From Amaurobius ferox (lineage: Eukaryota; Arthropoda; Arachnida; Araneae; Amaurobiidae), in contig OX578137.1 of NCBI GenBank assembly GCA_951213105.1, positions 53,985,236 to 54,049,235 on the forward strand: 64,000 nt of DNA, read 5' to 3'. The notes beneath the pieces are model-generated. The model was not told where the DNA came from, ran no database searches, and saw only the letters and a list, made by a program, of their open reading frames with translations. This document shows, in pieces, positions 26,719-37,150 of this stretch (its first letter is position 1; each line of letters begins with the position of its first letter). Position numbers and translations under genes: made by a program.

Positions 26719-28017
26719 AACACTTTACAACAAAGTTGAAAAGTGTTTATGACTTTGTTCACTCTGTCTGTCTGTCTGTCTGTCTGTCTGTCCGTTAGCA
26801 CGATAACTGCCGTAAAAATGACTTAATCAAAATGAAATTTTAGTATGTTGTTCAGACGGTCTGTAGAACGTATGGGAATATAAATGAATAATATCACCCA
26901 ATTAGTTTTGGATTGAACCCGGGTCGAAAAAATGAAATACATTGAGCCCTATGGAACCTAATTCTTCAAACATTTTTTAAGCGGATTTAAAATTCACAAA
27001 TTGCTTCGAAAATTTTAGGTAATATTCAAATTGTTCCATAAAATATATAAAAAAAGATTCAGCGAAATATATTCAGTAGTTTCTAAATAAAAATTAAAAT
27101 AATGATTACACCTCTTATATGAAACGATCACGTGACCATGATATGAAACGATCACATGACCCACTTCAAAATGATATATGGCATCCATCTTGTTTCAAAA
27201 TCGTGATTTTTTTAAGTTCTTTTTAATTCATATTGAGTGTTGTATCCGTCCTAAAACTACTTTATTTTTGCTTAAATTCTGTGCATCTACATACTGAAAC
27301 AACGCAATGACAATATATTTGAGTTTAAATGCTCATCTAAATTTGATTATTTCTACAGCTAAGCCTATTTTTCACCTATGTAAAATGTAAACAGCAAAAT
27401 ATATAGAATGGGTTGTATTAGAATTCCTGTATTTTTTTAACACAAAATAATTTAGTCCATGGCTGATATGAATGAAATATTAATTGATTTCATAAAGAGA
27501 AGGACGATTTTTTTCGATGAAATTTCAAGCATAGAGTTTAATTTTTTGAAGCTACATGGTCTTAAACAAAATGATTAAATAAAATAAATTATTATAGTAT
27601 TGTGATGAATGAAATGAATAGGAGAAAGTTATGAATGAAATCCTGTTTTTATAGAGAGATCCAGGCGTGTTATTTTTTCTATGACGTCATTTGAATTAAT
27701 TTCAGTTGTTTTCGATGAAGTTTTCAAATATAATAAATTATCGTAGTATTATGATAATTCTAAAACTATTACCGAGGAATGTATAACATTTTAGAGATGT
27801 TTAAACCAGGCAATTTATATTTCAATGCCGTCATTTGAATGAGGTTCATTTTTTTCGATGAAGGTTTAAGTTTTCAAATATAATAAATTAATGCAGTATT
27901 GTGACAAGTTTCAAAATATTATCGAGGAATGTATTGCATTTTAGACTTGTTTAAATAAAATTGCATTGAAGTTGGAAAGTGTTTCATAATCAATGCTTTA
28001 AGCATGATTGATCTTTC
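26719..28017 (+). mobile_element. Helentron-like element (HINE), copy A
   Basis: It starts with AACACTTTACAACAAAGTTG and AAAAGTGTT, then a (TCTG)n tract at 26763-26791. It ends with the stem-loop AATCAATGCTTTAAGCATGATT and GATCTTTC. A stem-loop about 8 bases from the 3' end, a hairpin-forming 5' end, a tetranucleotide tract and T on both flanks fit Helentron-associated elements (HINE/DINE type). Internally a unit of about 150 bases around TTTTCAAATATAATAAATTA is repeated at 27721 and 27871. No protein is encoded. The class assignment is inference. Confidence 0.55.
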
Positions 28018-28424
28018 TAATTTTATTTTTCTGACTTGTTCTAACCTATCAACTGGCGCTAGGGTAGTTTGAAGTTGTGTTCAATAGAGGGATATATATA
28101 ATCATTATTAAAAGCGTGTTGTTCGTAATTGGAAATGCAATAAACATATAACCAACCTTAACAAATTACAATTCTAATGAAAACTTTTTTTTTCATAGTG
28201 AATAATCATATTAAATCATATACCTAGTGAATTAGGGCATTTAGGATAATATGATGCATAACAAACCTCACACTGTTAAATCCTTAGTAAACTAATAGAG
28301 GACATAAGACTGGAAGCTAGGATTAATCCAGACGATGGAATGTGTGCATGCTACTAGATACATTACTCTGACTACGTCCAGAATTCCGTTTATAGTTCCT
28401 AGTTTTTATTGTAAACCAGTTTTT
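28018..28424. other. Spacer between HINE copies A and B
   Basis: AT-rich, no recognised feature. It separates two direct copies of the same element. Confidence 0.35.
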
Positions 28425-29693
28425 AACAATGTACAACAAAGTTGAAAAGTGTTTATGGCTTTGTTCATTCTGTCTTTCTGTCTGTCCGTTAGCACGATAA
28501 CTACCGTAAAAATGACTTAATGAAAATGAAATTTTAGTATGTTGCTCAGACGGTCCGTAGGGCCTATGGGAATATAAATGAATAATATCACCCAATTAGT
28601 TTTGGATTGAACCCGGGTTGAATAAATGAAATACATTGAACCCTATGAGACCTAATTTTTCAAACATTTTTTAAACAAATTTAAAATTATCAAATTGTTC
28701 CGAAAATTTTAGATAATATTCAAATTGTTCCACAAAATATATAAAAAAAAATTCAGTGAAATATATTCAGTAGTTTTTTAAATAAAAATTAAAATAATAA
28801 TTACACCTCTTATATGAAGCGATCACTGGATCCACTTCAAAATGAAATATGGCATTCATCTTGTCTCAAAATCGTGATTTTTAAAGTTATTTTTAATTCG
28901 TATTGAGTGTTGTATTTGTCCTAAAACCGCTTTACTTTTGCTTAAATTCTGTGCATCTACATACTGAAACAACGCAATGACAACATATTTGAGTTTAAAT
29001 GATCATCCAAATTTGATTATTTCTACAACGAGGCCTATTTTTCACTTTTGTAAAATGTAAACAGCAAAATATGTAGGATGAATTGTATAAGAATTGATGT
29101 ATTTCTTTAATGCAAAATTATTTAACTCATGGAGACTGCATAGCTGATATGAATGAAATATTCATTGATTTTATAGAGAGAAAGACGGTTTGCTTTCGAT
29201 GAAGTTTTAAGCATAGAGTTTAATTACTTGTAGCTCCATGGTCCTAAGTTTTTAAATGAAATAAATTTTTTTAGTACCGTGATGAATGATATGAATGAGA
29301 AAATGTTATGAATGAAATGTTGCTTTTATAGAGAGAGCCAGGCGTGTTATATTTTCTATGACATCATTTGAATGAATGTCAGTGGTTTCGATGAAGTTTT
29401 CAAATATAATAAATTATTGTAATATTATGATAATTTTAAACATATTACCGAGGAATGTATCGCCTTTTAGAGATGTTTAAACCCGGCAATTTATATTTCA
29501 ATGCCGTCATTTGAATGAAGTTCATTTTTTTCGATGAAGGTTTAAGTTTTCAAATATAATAAATTAATGTAGTATTGTGATAAGTTTTAAAATATTACCG
29601 AGGAATGTATTGCATTTTAGAGATGTTTAAATAAAATTGCATTGAAGTTGGAAAGTGTTTCATAATCAATGCTTTAAGCATGATTGACCTTTC
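28425..29693 (+). mobile_element. Helentron-like element (HINE), copy B
   Basis: Same ends and internal order as copy A; the TCTG tract is short here (28469-28489). The 3' end, with the AATCAATGCTTTAAGCATGATT stem-loop, abuts a decayed mariner-type transposase at 29694. Confidence 0.6.
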
Positions 29694-30250
29694 CCGATCT
29701 TTCGGCCCGGAAAAATAATGTCCAGATTGTTTTTACTTCTCGCCCAAAATGAGCTGGTGCTCCATTGTGCTGAAAACACATACCACCCTGGATGTCTGTT
29801 GGTCATTTTAAAGCAATTCTGGCACGATTTTCTGCAGGAACATACGGTAAATTCTCCCATCAAATCGTCCCGCTATAAGGTACGAACATATTGAAGGAGA
29901 ATCGTTGCTAATGCTCATGTGGATATGTTGCATGTGGGTTTACATTCGTCCACACATGTTCATTGCGGATGTTAAATGTGCCTTCACGGGCGAAGGGAGC
30001 TTCAACGTGAAAAGCTCAGTTGCTGAAAAATCTCTGCTGTTTCGCACTCTGTCCCAAGAACCACTGAGCGAACTGCTCTTGTGCTTGAACCTGACCGAAC
30101 TGGTACTGCGACCAGAATAACTTGTTCAATATTTGACATTCCAGCACGGCGTCCAGCCTTACACTACTGTCATCAAACCTAGCAGCTAGAAAGGATTCTG
30201 ATTTACAGAGATGCTGATGCAAGCGTTGAAATGCTTTAGGATTGGAAAAA
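29694..30250 (-). pseudogene. Decayed DUF4817/mariner-type transposase
   Basis: On the minus strand the frame reads ASVRLD-like residues, then, after a stop, EAPFAREGTFNIRNEHVWT, NPHATYPHEH and WENLPYVPAENRARIALK, ending GGMCFQHNGAPAHFGREVK. From memory of the family these correspond to the core that normally holds the first two catalytic aspartates. Here the second is N in QHNGAPAHF and the first is not preserved. Stops and frame changes break it. The N-terminal part runs to the (TA)n tract at 30255. The 3' part is cut by HINE copy B. It is not functional. Confidence 0.65.
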
Positions 30251-30252
30251 CA

Positions 30253-30254
<2 letters not shown>

Positions 30255-30338
<84 letters not shown>
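30255..30338. repeat. (TA)n microsatellite
   Basis: About 84 bases of TA beside the transposase remnant. Confidence 0.95.
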
Positions 30339-30342
<4 letters not shown>

Positions 30343-30842
30343 ATATATTATACAACGCAATTAATCTCACTTCTACATCCATGAGAAGACGCCTGGCAAA
30401 ACTAAGTTTTTAAGCAGAGCCAATATTATAAATGGAATCTAAAAAGAGATAAATAAGCAGATATTTAAAACTAGTATATACCGGGGTTATTACAACGCGT
30501 TAAAAGGAAAGCCTTGTCAAAAATAGGTAGGAAATGATCTTTGAGAACATTTTGGGATAATGCATTTGAAAGATGTTTGTCTTTAATATTATGAGCATAC
30601 TCAGATCTAATGCCGACGGTCGTCTCTGTACAATCAATATAAAAATTATTAATTATTGTCAGGAGAGATAAGGGGGACAACATATACTACAGACTAAACT
30701 ATGTTTAGTCCATCGTGAATCATAGAAATAACAGCAGACAGTCACGTACAAAATTGAATTGACTATAGAACTGAACATGAGGGTGGATTATTCTAGGATT
30801 AAAAAGATGAGTATATTTAAATGGTAATTCAACAGAGAAAGT
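30339..30842. other. AT-rich DNA upstream of the PLE endonuclease fragment
   Basis: The minus-strand frame 30471-30683 resembles nothing I know. The stretch may belong to the same PLE as the fragment that follows, but I cannot show it. Confidence 0.25.
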
Positions 30843-31458
30843 TTGGATGATTTAGTTTCTAGCTGCACTAATGGTTTCCATACCAATGGTTTCGTACCAA
30901 ATTACTGGTTTCGTGAACGTACCTTTACTAATTCTTATATACCTGCTTATCTTTCCACCCACTTTATTAAACATACTTCTTTAATAATATATTTTAACGT
31001 ACCCTTTAATGTATATACTTATATTAAATGTTTAAATGAAGAAATGAATTTTATCCTCGATTTGGGGTACGTTGGCGCCTATTTTTATTATTTTATCTAT
31101 TAAATGGTATAATTTCATCATTCTCAAAGCTGATCTTGTCCCCTGCACTATTAGATTACCATTTAGATATAGTATTCCCCATAATCTTGAATTATTTCGC
31201 CATCTTGTTCAGTTCTATCTTAATTTTAATTTTAAACCTTCTGTGTCATCAGGCTGCTTCGTAAGTAGCCCCCTTCTAACCCCTGGCAATAATCATAAAT
31301 CATATATTGGTAGTACAAAAAGAACAGTTCGTTCTAGATTATCTGAGCATGTTCGTGATTTTAAAAACATTTGTCTGTCATATACTGACGTTTCGCTTTT
31401 TTATTTGACAAAGTTAGCTTCAATGGTCTTGGAAATCGCTTGCTTCCTTCATCTATGA
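30843..31458 (+). pseudogene. Penelope-like element fragment with GIY-YIG endonuclease domain
   Basis: The GIY-YIG endonuclease nicks target DNA for retroelement insertion. The plus-strand frame at 31072-31458 reads KSYIGSTKRTVRSRLSEHVRDF at about residues 80-101. The YIG, the conserved Arg, and the SEH pattern are the typical second half of a PLE GIY-YIG domain, preceded by a linker with HNLELFRHLV. Upstream, 30843-31103 in another frame gives SYIPAYLSTHFIKHT. The catalytic Glu further downstream is not clearly present and the frames are broken. No RT motif is visible next to it, so it is an isolated remnant. It may belong to a PLE lineage different from copies W-Z. Confidence 0.55.
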
Positions 31459-31873
31459 ATTTCATGTTTTCCTATATGTTCTAACTGCCTTGTCGTCTTT
31501 TGAAATAGCTTTTTTATTTCTTTCTTATTTGTAGATTTTACAACTGGTTTATACGTTTCTTGTTCTTTCATTGCAATTTTAGTTGATTTGTTCACTATTC
31601 AGTTGTTTCTATTCATTCTTCTATACATTCTCTTACCGTTTTGTTTCCTTTTCGTTTATTTTTTATTTTATATTATTCTTTTTTTTCTCCGTGGTTTTTA
31701 TTATTCCTATCTTTCGCTTTCACGTCTAATTAGTTTTCTCTTCTATCATTTCTCCCATCACCGATAGCACCGATCTCACTTCTTGCCGTTCTTCCTGAAT
31801 AAAAAGGCATGTTTGTGCATTCGAAACCAGTTGACCAGTATATATGTGTTTTTCTGTATTACGAATTTGTGTA
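31459..31873. other. T-rich stretch following the PLE fragment
   Basis: Strongly pyrimidine-rich on plus (many TTCTT, TTTATT words). Probably the decayed 3' part of the same element. No gene is seen. Confidence 0.3.
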
Positions 31874-31887
31874 TATATATATGTATA

Positions 31888-31961
<74 letters not shown>
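31874..31961. repeat. (TA)n microsatellite
   Basis: About 88 bases of nearly pure TA. Confidence 0.95.
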
Positions 31962-31964
<3 letters not shown>

Positions 31965-32680
31965 GTTTCCGCTTAAAAGCTTTTACGCAAACAATACACT
32001 ATCTTCAATATGTATGAAAAAACATTCTATTGTCTTTGAATGACATATAACCAGGAAATTTGTTGAATACATGTAAATAGAATTCTTTTATGCTTTTCTT
32101 GAATTTGCTTTCTCAATATCAATTCTTATCGCAAAGCAGAAATAGTCTATCTACTATGGAAGTGTTTTGCATAACTATGTAGTTTTTTATTTCCATCTCT
32201 TTTCACAATAGTATAAAGAATTGGATTCTTTAATGGATAGCCAGGTTTTTCTTAAATCCACAGTTCTTTGTATATTATATTTCATTGTACAAAAATGATT
32301 TTGAGATAAGAATATATTTATACCATATATTTTGTTTTTCAAAACTTTTAAATGTGTTATATTGTGTCGATGTATACATTCCCAGGTAGCTTAGTAAAAA
32401 TACTTTATTTTAAAGTGCAGGTTTATAATATATTATAAAATATAACAGAAGTAATTCATAATCAAAATTATATTAATTTATTAACACTTTACAATATTAT
32501 TAATCAATTAACAATAATATTTTAACATTAATATTATAATGTTAATAGTATAACGTTAATATTATATACATTAATGTAATCAATTAACTTTACAATATTA
32601 TAAATCGAGTAACGTAAATTTATTAATCAAATAACAATTTTAGTATTTCCTTCAAGAAAGCAGACATATGCAAATTAGGT
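31962..32680. other. AT-rich DNA with (TAATATT)-like simple sequence
   Basis: The part near 32430-32640 is made of overlapping words such as TTAATATTATA and ATCAATTAAC. No gene is seen. Confidence 0.35.
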
Positions 32681-32687
32681 AGCAATT

Positions 32688-32719
32688 GTTTAGAGGGAAT
32701 TTTAGTCCCTCTTCATCAG
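32688..32719 (-). ncRNA. Hammerhead-like motif of the type found in Penelope-like elements
   Basis: On the minus strand CTGATGA is followed by a perfect 7-bp stem (AGAGGGA, loop CTAAAAT, TCCCTCT) and then AAAC. A hammerhead core has CTGATGA, stem II, then GAAAC. Here the G of GAAAC is replaced by T unless the stem is shortened. The upstream GTC at the TTGTCTTGAC stretch could supply the cleavage triplet and a 5-bp stem III (ATTGT with ACAAT), but no stem I is evident. Hammerhead motifs are known in PLEs. This copy is probably a decayed, inactive one. Confidence 0.35.
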
Positions 32720-33180
32720 GTCAAGACAATGTCTTTATATAACAAACGAAAAGCAATAATGGTCACTTGCGTGGGTGGTGTATTTATGAGTAGATTCTGT
32801 ATACTGAGATACAGTTCCCCACTCGGGGTGAAGCGCTACATACGAGAGGGAGGGAGGAGATTTATTCTTCTATATCCACCTGACCTAAGTGGTAAATTAA
32901 CCTGTGGCTCGAGCCGTAATATACTCGGTACTCGTGAATCAGGCTCTTCCAGGTGGCGGAGAGGAGATGGTCTTGTGGCCTGTCTCCAGACCCGTCGGCG
33001 ACCGGGGTCGGGTCTTCGGGATCATCTTCAGACCTCGTCCGGTGAATGATTTCGTCGACTTCGTTCCCTTGGCCGTGCTCTCGCCGATCGGTTCATAGTT
33101 AGTCGAGCCCTGCACTTAATAGTCGGCAAAAACCGTAAAGTTGTCGCGAGATTTGGACCTTAACCTGAATTCTGGGATAC
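32720..33180 (-). other. GC-rich stretch upstream of the hammerhead-like motif
   Basis: Markedly GC-rich, with CGG/GCC words and open frames on plus (32729-33049) that look like composition artefacts. If the hammerhead-like motif marks a minus-strand PLE, this lies just upstream of it in that orientation and could be part of the element's leader or promoter-like region. No family is recognised. Confidence 0.3.
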
Positions 33181-34850
33181 TTACAAGTAGTTTTGTTGAG
33201 TTGATTATTCAGTCAAGAAGGCATGTAATTTAATTATGTTGTAGCGAAGCGATGTCCATTCTCCATTCCTCAAGAAGCAAAATCAACATTTGCCTAAATA
33301 GTGTTATTTCTTTTACTTAAAAACTACAAAAGTTATGAAGATGAAATTATATATACATACGTGAAATTATACGTATATTTGAAGAATCACAATCTGAATA
33401 GGCAATGTATGTTATGAAGTATAGCATAATGTTTACAAGATGAATAAACACTATTCATGCTCACCCGGCTCGACCCATAAATAAGGGGTGGGAAGTAATA
33501 ATCAACGTAAGTAAACGTGAATGGTAAGTTTAATTGCTAGCACGATGCCTCCTTACAGATACGATGGCACAGTTCGACGTCAAGGTATGAATAACATGAG
33601 CAGAGGTCGTAAATTTCACAAGTATGAGATGTCAAAGTAAATGTCAAAATTGAAACGACAAATCTCTTGAAAATTATAGCTCCTGTCAAGTGTTAAGTCA
33701 CACCTGGGCTCGGTGGAGACCTCCTAACAGTTGGGAATCCGCAGGTCGTTGGATTTCATTGGAATGCATACAAAATGATCGCTATCCCGTAATCCAATAT
33801 ATGGTTTTTGTGCCACCTGTTTTCGCTCACAAGTGCTGCAACGAATGAACGGATGAGGATTCAGCGCCTCATTTTGTTTCTCCCTCCACAAAATGTGTAG
33901 GGACTAAAATTTAGAAATTTAAGTCAGACTCCATTTTCGATCTCTGCAGAGATGGTCTCTGAAATTGTATATTTACTTGATCGAAGCCCGATCCCTAAAA
34001 TGCATTTCGACATACATTTGGGAACCGCTATCAACTGCTATTCCGTAGTAGTAGCTTTATATCCTACAGGAAGGAACCAGAGTATTTGATACCCTTCTGC
34101 GGGGCACATCTACTCAAGTGTAGTTCGTATCCAGGAGCGGATATTAAAACAAGTAATTCCTATGACACCTCTAAGCCAAATCGATCTAGAGCGGAACCAG
34201 ACTGCTATTTGCTAAACTCATCGGGCAGTGGCGGTTATCGAAGCAGTGAGAACTTCGGCTCTTTCGCCACGCAGGTCACACAGTTCTGGAAATATACGGC
34301 GTAGCATTGGGACACCCCCTTTGGACCCTATACTCTACAGGGAAGCCGTAACTGTGTTGACTGCACGATAGACTGCTGATTGATAGCTCAGTGGCTACGT
34401 CAACACACACGGGCAACTATGCACTGGACGAGTATTTGCGAGGTACCAATGCTCGGCCTCTACGCAGCATGTAACACGCTTCATCTGAGTGATTCAACCG
34501 CCATCGGTCCGCACTGCTGGTAATGCAATTAACCGTAACATTTTTATCGGGTTCCTACACCGACCGGCATCGGTCTTCACTCACTTTCCAAGACTTCGAA
34601 CCAGCGTTGAACCAATCGGCATCGGCGGTCGGATCCTCTGAACAATGAACCCCAGAGGGCCAATCGGTATTTGGACGATGGAGCGCGTAGCGGATCTTGA
34701 TTACAAGCCTCTGACGGACTTTCAATGCTCTGTAAAGGTCTCTTGAACCATGTGGCAGCATCCTCTGTGTTTTCTCATCATATATAGCTAGTATCCTAGC
34801 CAGGAGGTGGTCTCTTTTGAATAAATAAGTCATTATATCACTGTTAGAGG
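33181..34850. other. Mixed-composition region, unidentified decayed element
   Basis: From about 33700 to 34830 the GC content is raised and open frames of 70-90 codons occur on both strands (34086-34304 plus, 34555-34833 minus). A long inverted pair, GTGTTGAC at 34353 and GTCAACAC at 34400, sits in the middle. Near 34820 AATAAATAAG could be a polyadenylation signal. This looks like an old retroelement or gene remnant but I cannot name it. Confidence 0.25.
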
Positions 34851-35219
34851 TATTGTATCTTTGAATTTCAATTTCAAGGCTAATATATATATTTTAATCT
34901 ACCTGTAATCATATAAATATAAACTCTGAGCTTAGAAAATCTCATTTTTAAATCAGCTCGAGTTAAGTGAATTAAATCAATTATAATTTTTGATTAACAA
35001 TTATCGTACAACTCAGTACATCCCGAGGTCAAGTTAGGGATGTTTTAAAGTTATAATGCTTGTGTATTATTAATGTGTTACATAATCTAATCTATGTGTG
35101 TAACAAAAATGTTAGTGACCACAAAAGCGTCTGGTTTTCTGAAAATAAACGCAATTTACTCAATCTTTCTGATATCACTTATACGATCACCGAGTCAACT
35201 GGGGGACATTATGGCAAGT
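34851..35219. other. AT-rich spacer, nothing recognised
   Basis: No coding or repeat signal that I can see. Confidence 0.3.
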
Positions 35220-35353
35220 GGTAGTAGTGTATTTATGTGAATTAAAAACCCTATCACATAGTGTCCGATCAGAAAAACATGGTGCCGTGACCAGGATTCG
35301 AACCTGGGTTATTGCGGTCACAACGCTATGGTAGTAGTGTATTTATGTAAATT
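35220..35353. repeat. 24-bp direct repeats flanking a tRNA-His fragment
   Basis: GGTAGTAGTGTATTTATGTG (then AATT) at 35220-35243 returns with one change at 35330-35353. The 86 bases between them end with a 47-base tRNA-His 3' half. The repeats could be a long target-site duplication from retroposition, or the remains of a local tandem duplication. Confidence 0.7.
35280..35326 (-). pseudogene. tRNA-His(GTG) 3' half, including CCA
   Basis: On the minus strand the sequence reads GCGTTGTGACCGC, then AATAACCCAGG, TTCGAATCCTGG and TCACGGCACCA. That is the anticodon arm (GTG anticodon), variable region, T arm with a perfect TTCGAAT loop, acceptor strand, discriminator and CCA of an animal tRNA-His. 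The 5' half is absent: the match stops at 35326. Animal nuclear tRNA genes do not encode CCA, so this copy came from a mature tRNA or from a reverse transcript primed by it. On plus it reads like a greatly extended tRNA-His primer-binding site preceded by CA (an LTR-end dinucleotide). Confidence 0.75.
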
Positions 35354-35485
35354 TTACCTTATCCCATTGTAACACCATGAAACGTGCATTTTCAAATTAC
35401 GCATGTTCACTAAACTTCATACAAATAACGAGTGTGCATTGGCATGCATTGCGATTTAAACGTGATCCTATGTATATATGAATTA

Positions 35486-36734
35486 CAGTATTGTGGCAAT
35501 TAATTGAGAAATGTCATTTTTTTCGTTTTATCACACGTAAGCTTAGGAAGAAGCACTCCAAATTAGCTCAGAGTTCAAATTGCAGTTATTATCAAAGTAG
35601 CAGGTGTTCTTATGCACCTGGTAAGTAGCAGGTGTTCAAATTCCTCCGCCAGGTGGCAGGTGTTCCGCAGTGGTAGTTTCTCAGTTGTTGCGGGGCTCAT
35701 TAGCGTCATTTATATCAGCGCGGAAACACGTGATAAAGTGATTGCGCTTAGAGAACACACTTCTAAGACGCTCGAGGAAATAGGTAAAATATGTGGAGTG
35801 AGTACAGCAAGTGTCGGGAGGATCTGGAAGCGGTTTCAGGAAACAGGAAATGCTAGAACCAACCGCTCTGGAAGATGCGGCCGAAAGAGATCAACTTCGA
35901 CTCGTGACGACAAAACTTTTCATCGAATGAGTGTTAAAAATCCTCGATTAGCCAGTTTTCACCTGTCTAAGTCCATGGTGGCAGCTGGTGTTGATATTGC
36001 ACCTTCAACAGTGCGATAAAAAAGGTTGAAATGGGCACGGAAATACAAAACATGGACTGAGAAGGACTGGGAGAAAGTTCTCTTTTCTGACGAAACACAT
36101 TTTGTGGTTCAGGGATTTAGATCTATGTTCGTGAGAAGGAGCCAAGGAGAACCTCTCAATCAGCACCACATCAATCAAGCACCCAAGCATCCGCCCAAAA
36201 AGATGTTTTGGGGTTGTTTCAGCGTTTTGGGGACAGAATCTCTTGTTCCCGTAGAGGGAATGATAAACAGTGCCAGTTACGAGGTCATATTGACCCGAAA
36301 AGTGCTTCCAACCATGGCTAAACTGTGGCCGAACGGAGATTGCGTTTTCCAACAAGACAGCGCGCCATGTCACACTTCGAAGCGAATCAAAAATTTCTGC
36401 TCAAAAAAAATTATACCGTACTGGATTGGGCCGGGAATTCACCAGACTTGATCCAGATCCCATAGAAAATTTGTGGGCTATTGTCAAAAAACGGCTTCAC
36501 AAATTTGACTGCACGACGATGGACAAGCTAATTTTAGCCGTTATTGACATATGGTTCAGAGACGTTGAAATTAAAACTACATGTGCTAGTCTAGTACATT
36601 CCATGCCGAAACGTGTCTGTGATGTCTCGGGGAGGTCATATCACTTATTAGTTTTAAATGTATCCATAGAAAACTTGAATAAAACTTAATTTTATAGAAA
36701 AAACTGCATTTCTCAATTAATTGCCACAATACTG
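35486..36734 (+). mobile_element. Tc1-like DNA transposon, complete by its ends, 1249 bp
   Basis: Inverted terminal repeats of about 29 bases, CAGTATTGTGGCAATTAATT at the left and its complement at 36707-36734, are nearly perfect. TA flanks both sides (35484-35485 and 36735-36736). The single gene inside is a Tc1-type transposase broken by one stop and frameshifts. The intact ends suggest it could still be moved by a related transposase. Confidence 0.92.
35612..36689 (+). pseudogene. Tc1-type (DD34E) transposase, broken
   Basis: The enzyme cuts and pastes the surrounding element. The N-terminal frame (35612-36019) has a helix-turn-helix region reading EEIGKICGVSTASVGRIWKR at about residues 50-69. 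It meets an in-frame TAA at 36017-36019. The next frame (36026-36451) carries the first catalytic Asp in VLFSDETHFV, WGCFSVLG, and the second in FQQDSAPCHT. The third catalytic residue lies in DPIENLWAIVKKRL in another frame (36426-36689). The bridging SPDL stretch is readable only in the third frame, so at least two small frameshifts occur between 36405 and 36460. Spacing of the second Asp and the Glu fits DD34E. Not functional as it stands. Confidence 0.88.
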
Positions 36735-36736
36735 TA

Positions 36737-37150
36737 AATACGTTTATCCATTTAAGGGGTTTTCATTGATTGCATTGTTTTCCGGCATTTTTAATTTGTT
36801 TAATTTAATATTTACATTCTAAAAATTTATATGTTTTTATTAGAATCCCCAAATATTGAAATTATCATTTTACACTTATAATTTCCATATTATTTGTTAA
36901 ATTAAGATTTAATTTGAAGTCTTTCACAGCATGCATACTTCACACGCGTGAGTTCATTCAAAACCTGACATTTTACAAGTTTAATAAATTGCTGTGTGCT
37001 TAATGTAGTTTGCTGTTTGCTTTTCAGAAAGTCTGAATAATTTGAGTTATGGAAACTGCAAATATCAAAACATTCATATGTACAATCTTCATGCGTATTG
37101 TTAATGTCTCTATGCGTATTGTTAATTCCAAAAAATAAAATTCTTATATC
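36737..37150. other. AT-rich DNA between two Tc1-like elements
   Basis: The 5' part of the next Tc1-like transposase may lie here in decayed form, but I cannot follow it. The minus-strand frame 36902-37273 overlaps the transposase on the other strand and is a shadow. Confidence 0.3.

Noticed and set aside
32729..33098. Arg/Gly-rich frames as genes
   Set aside because: They overlap in two frames over a GC-rich stretch and look like composition artefacts.
35280..35326. Complete tRNA-His gene
   Set aside because: The 5' half is missing and CCA is present, so it cannot be a normal gene.
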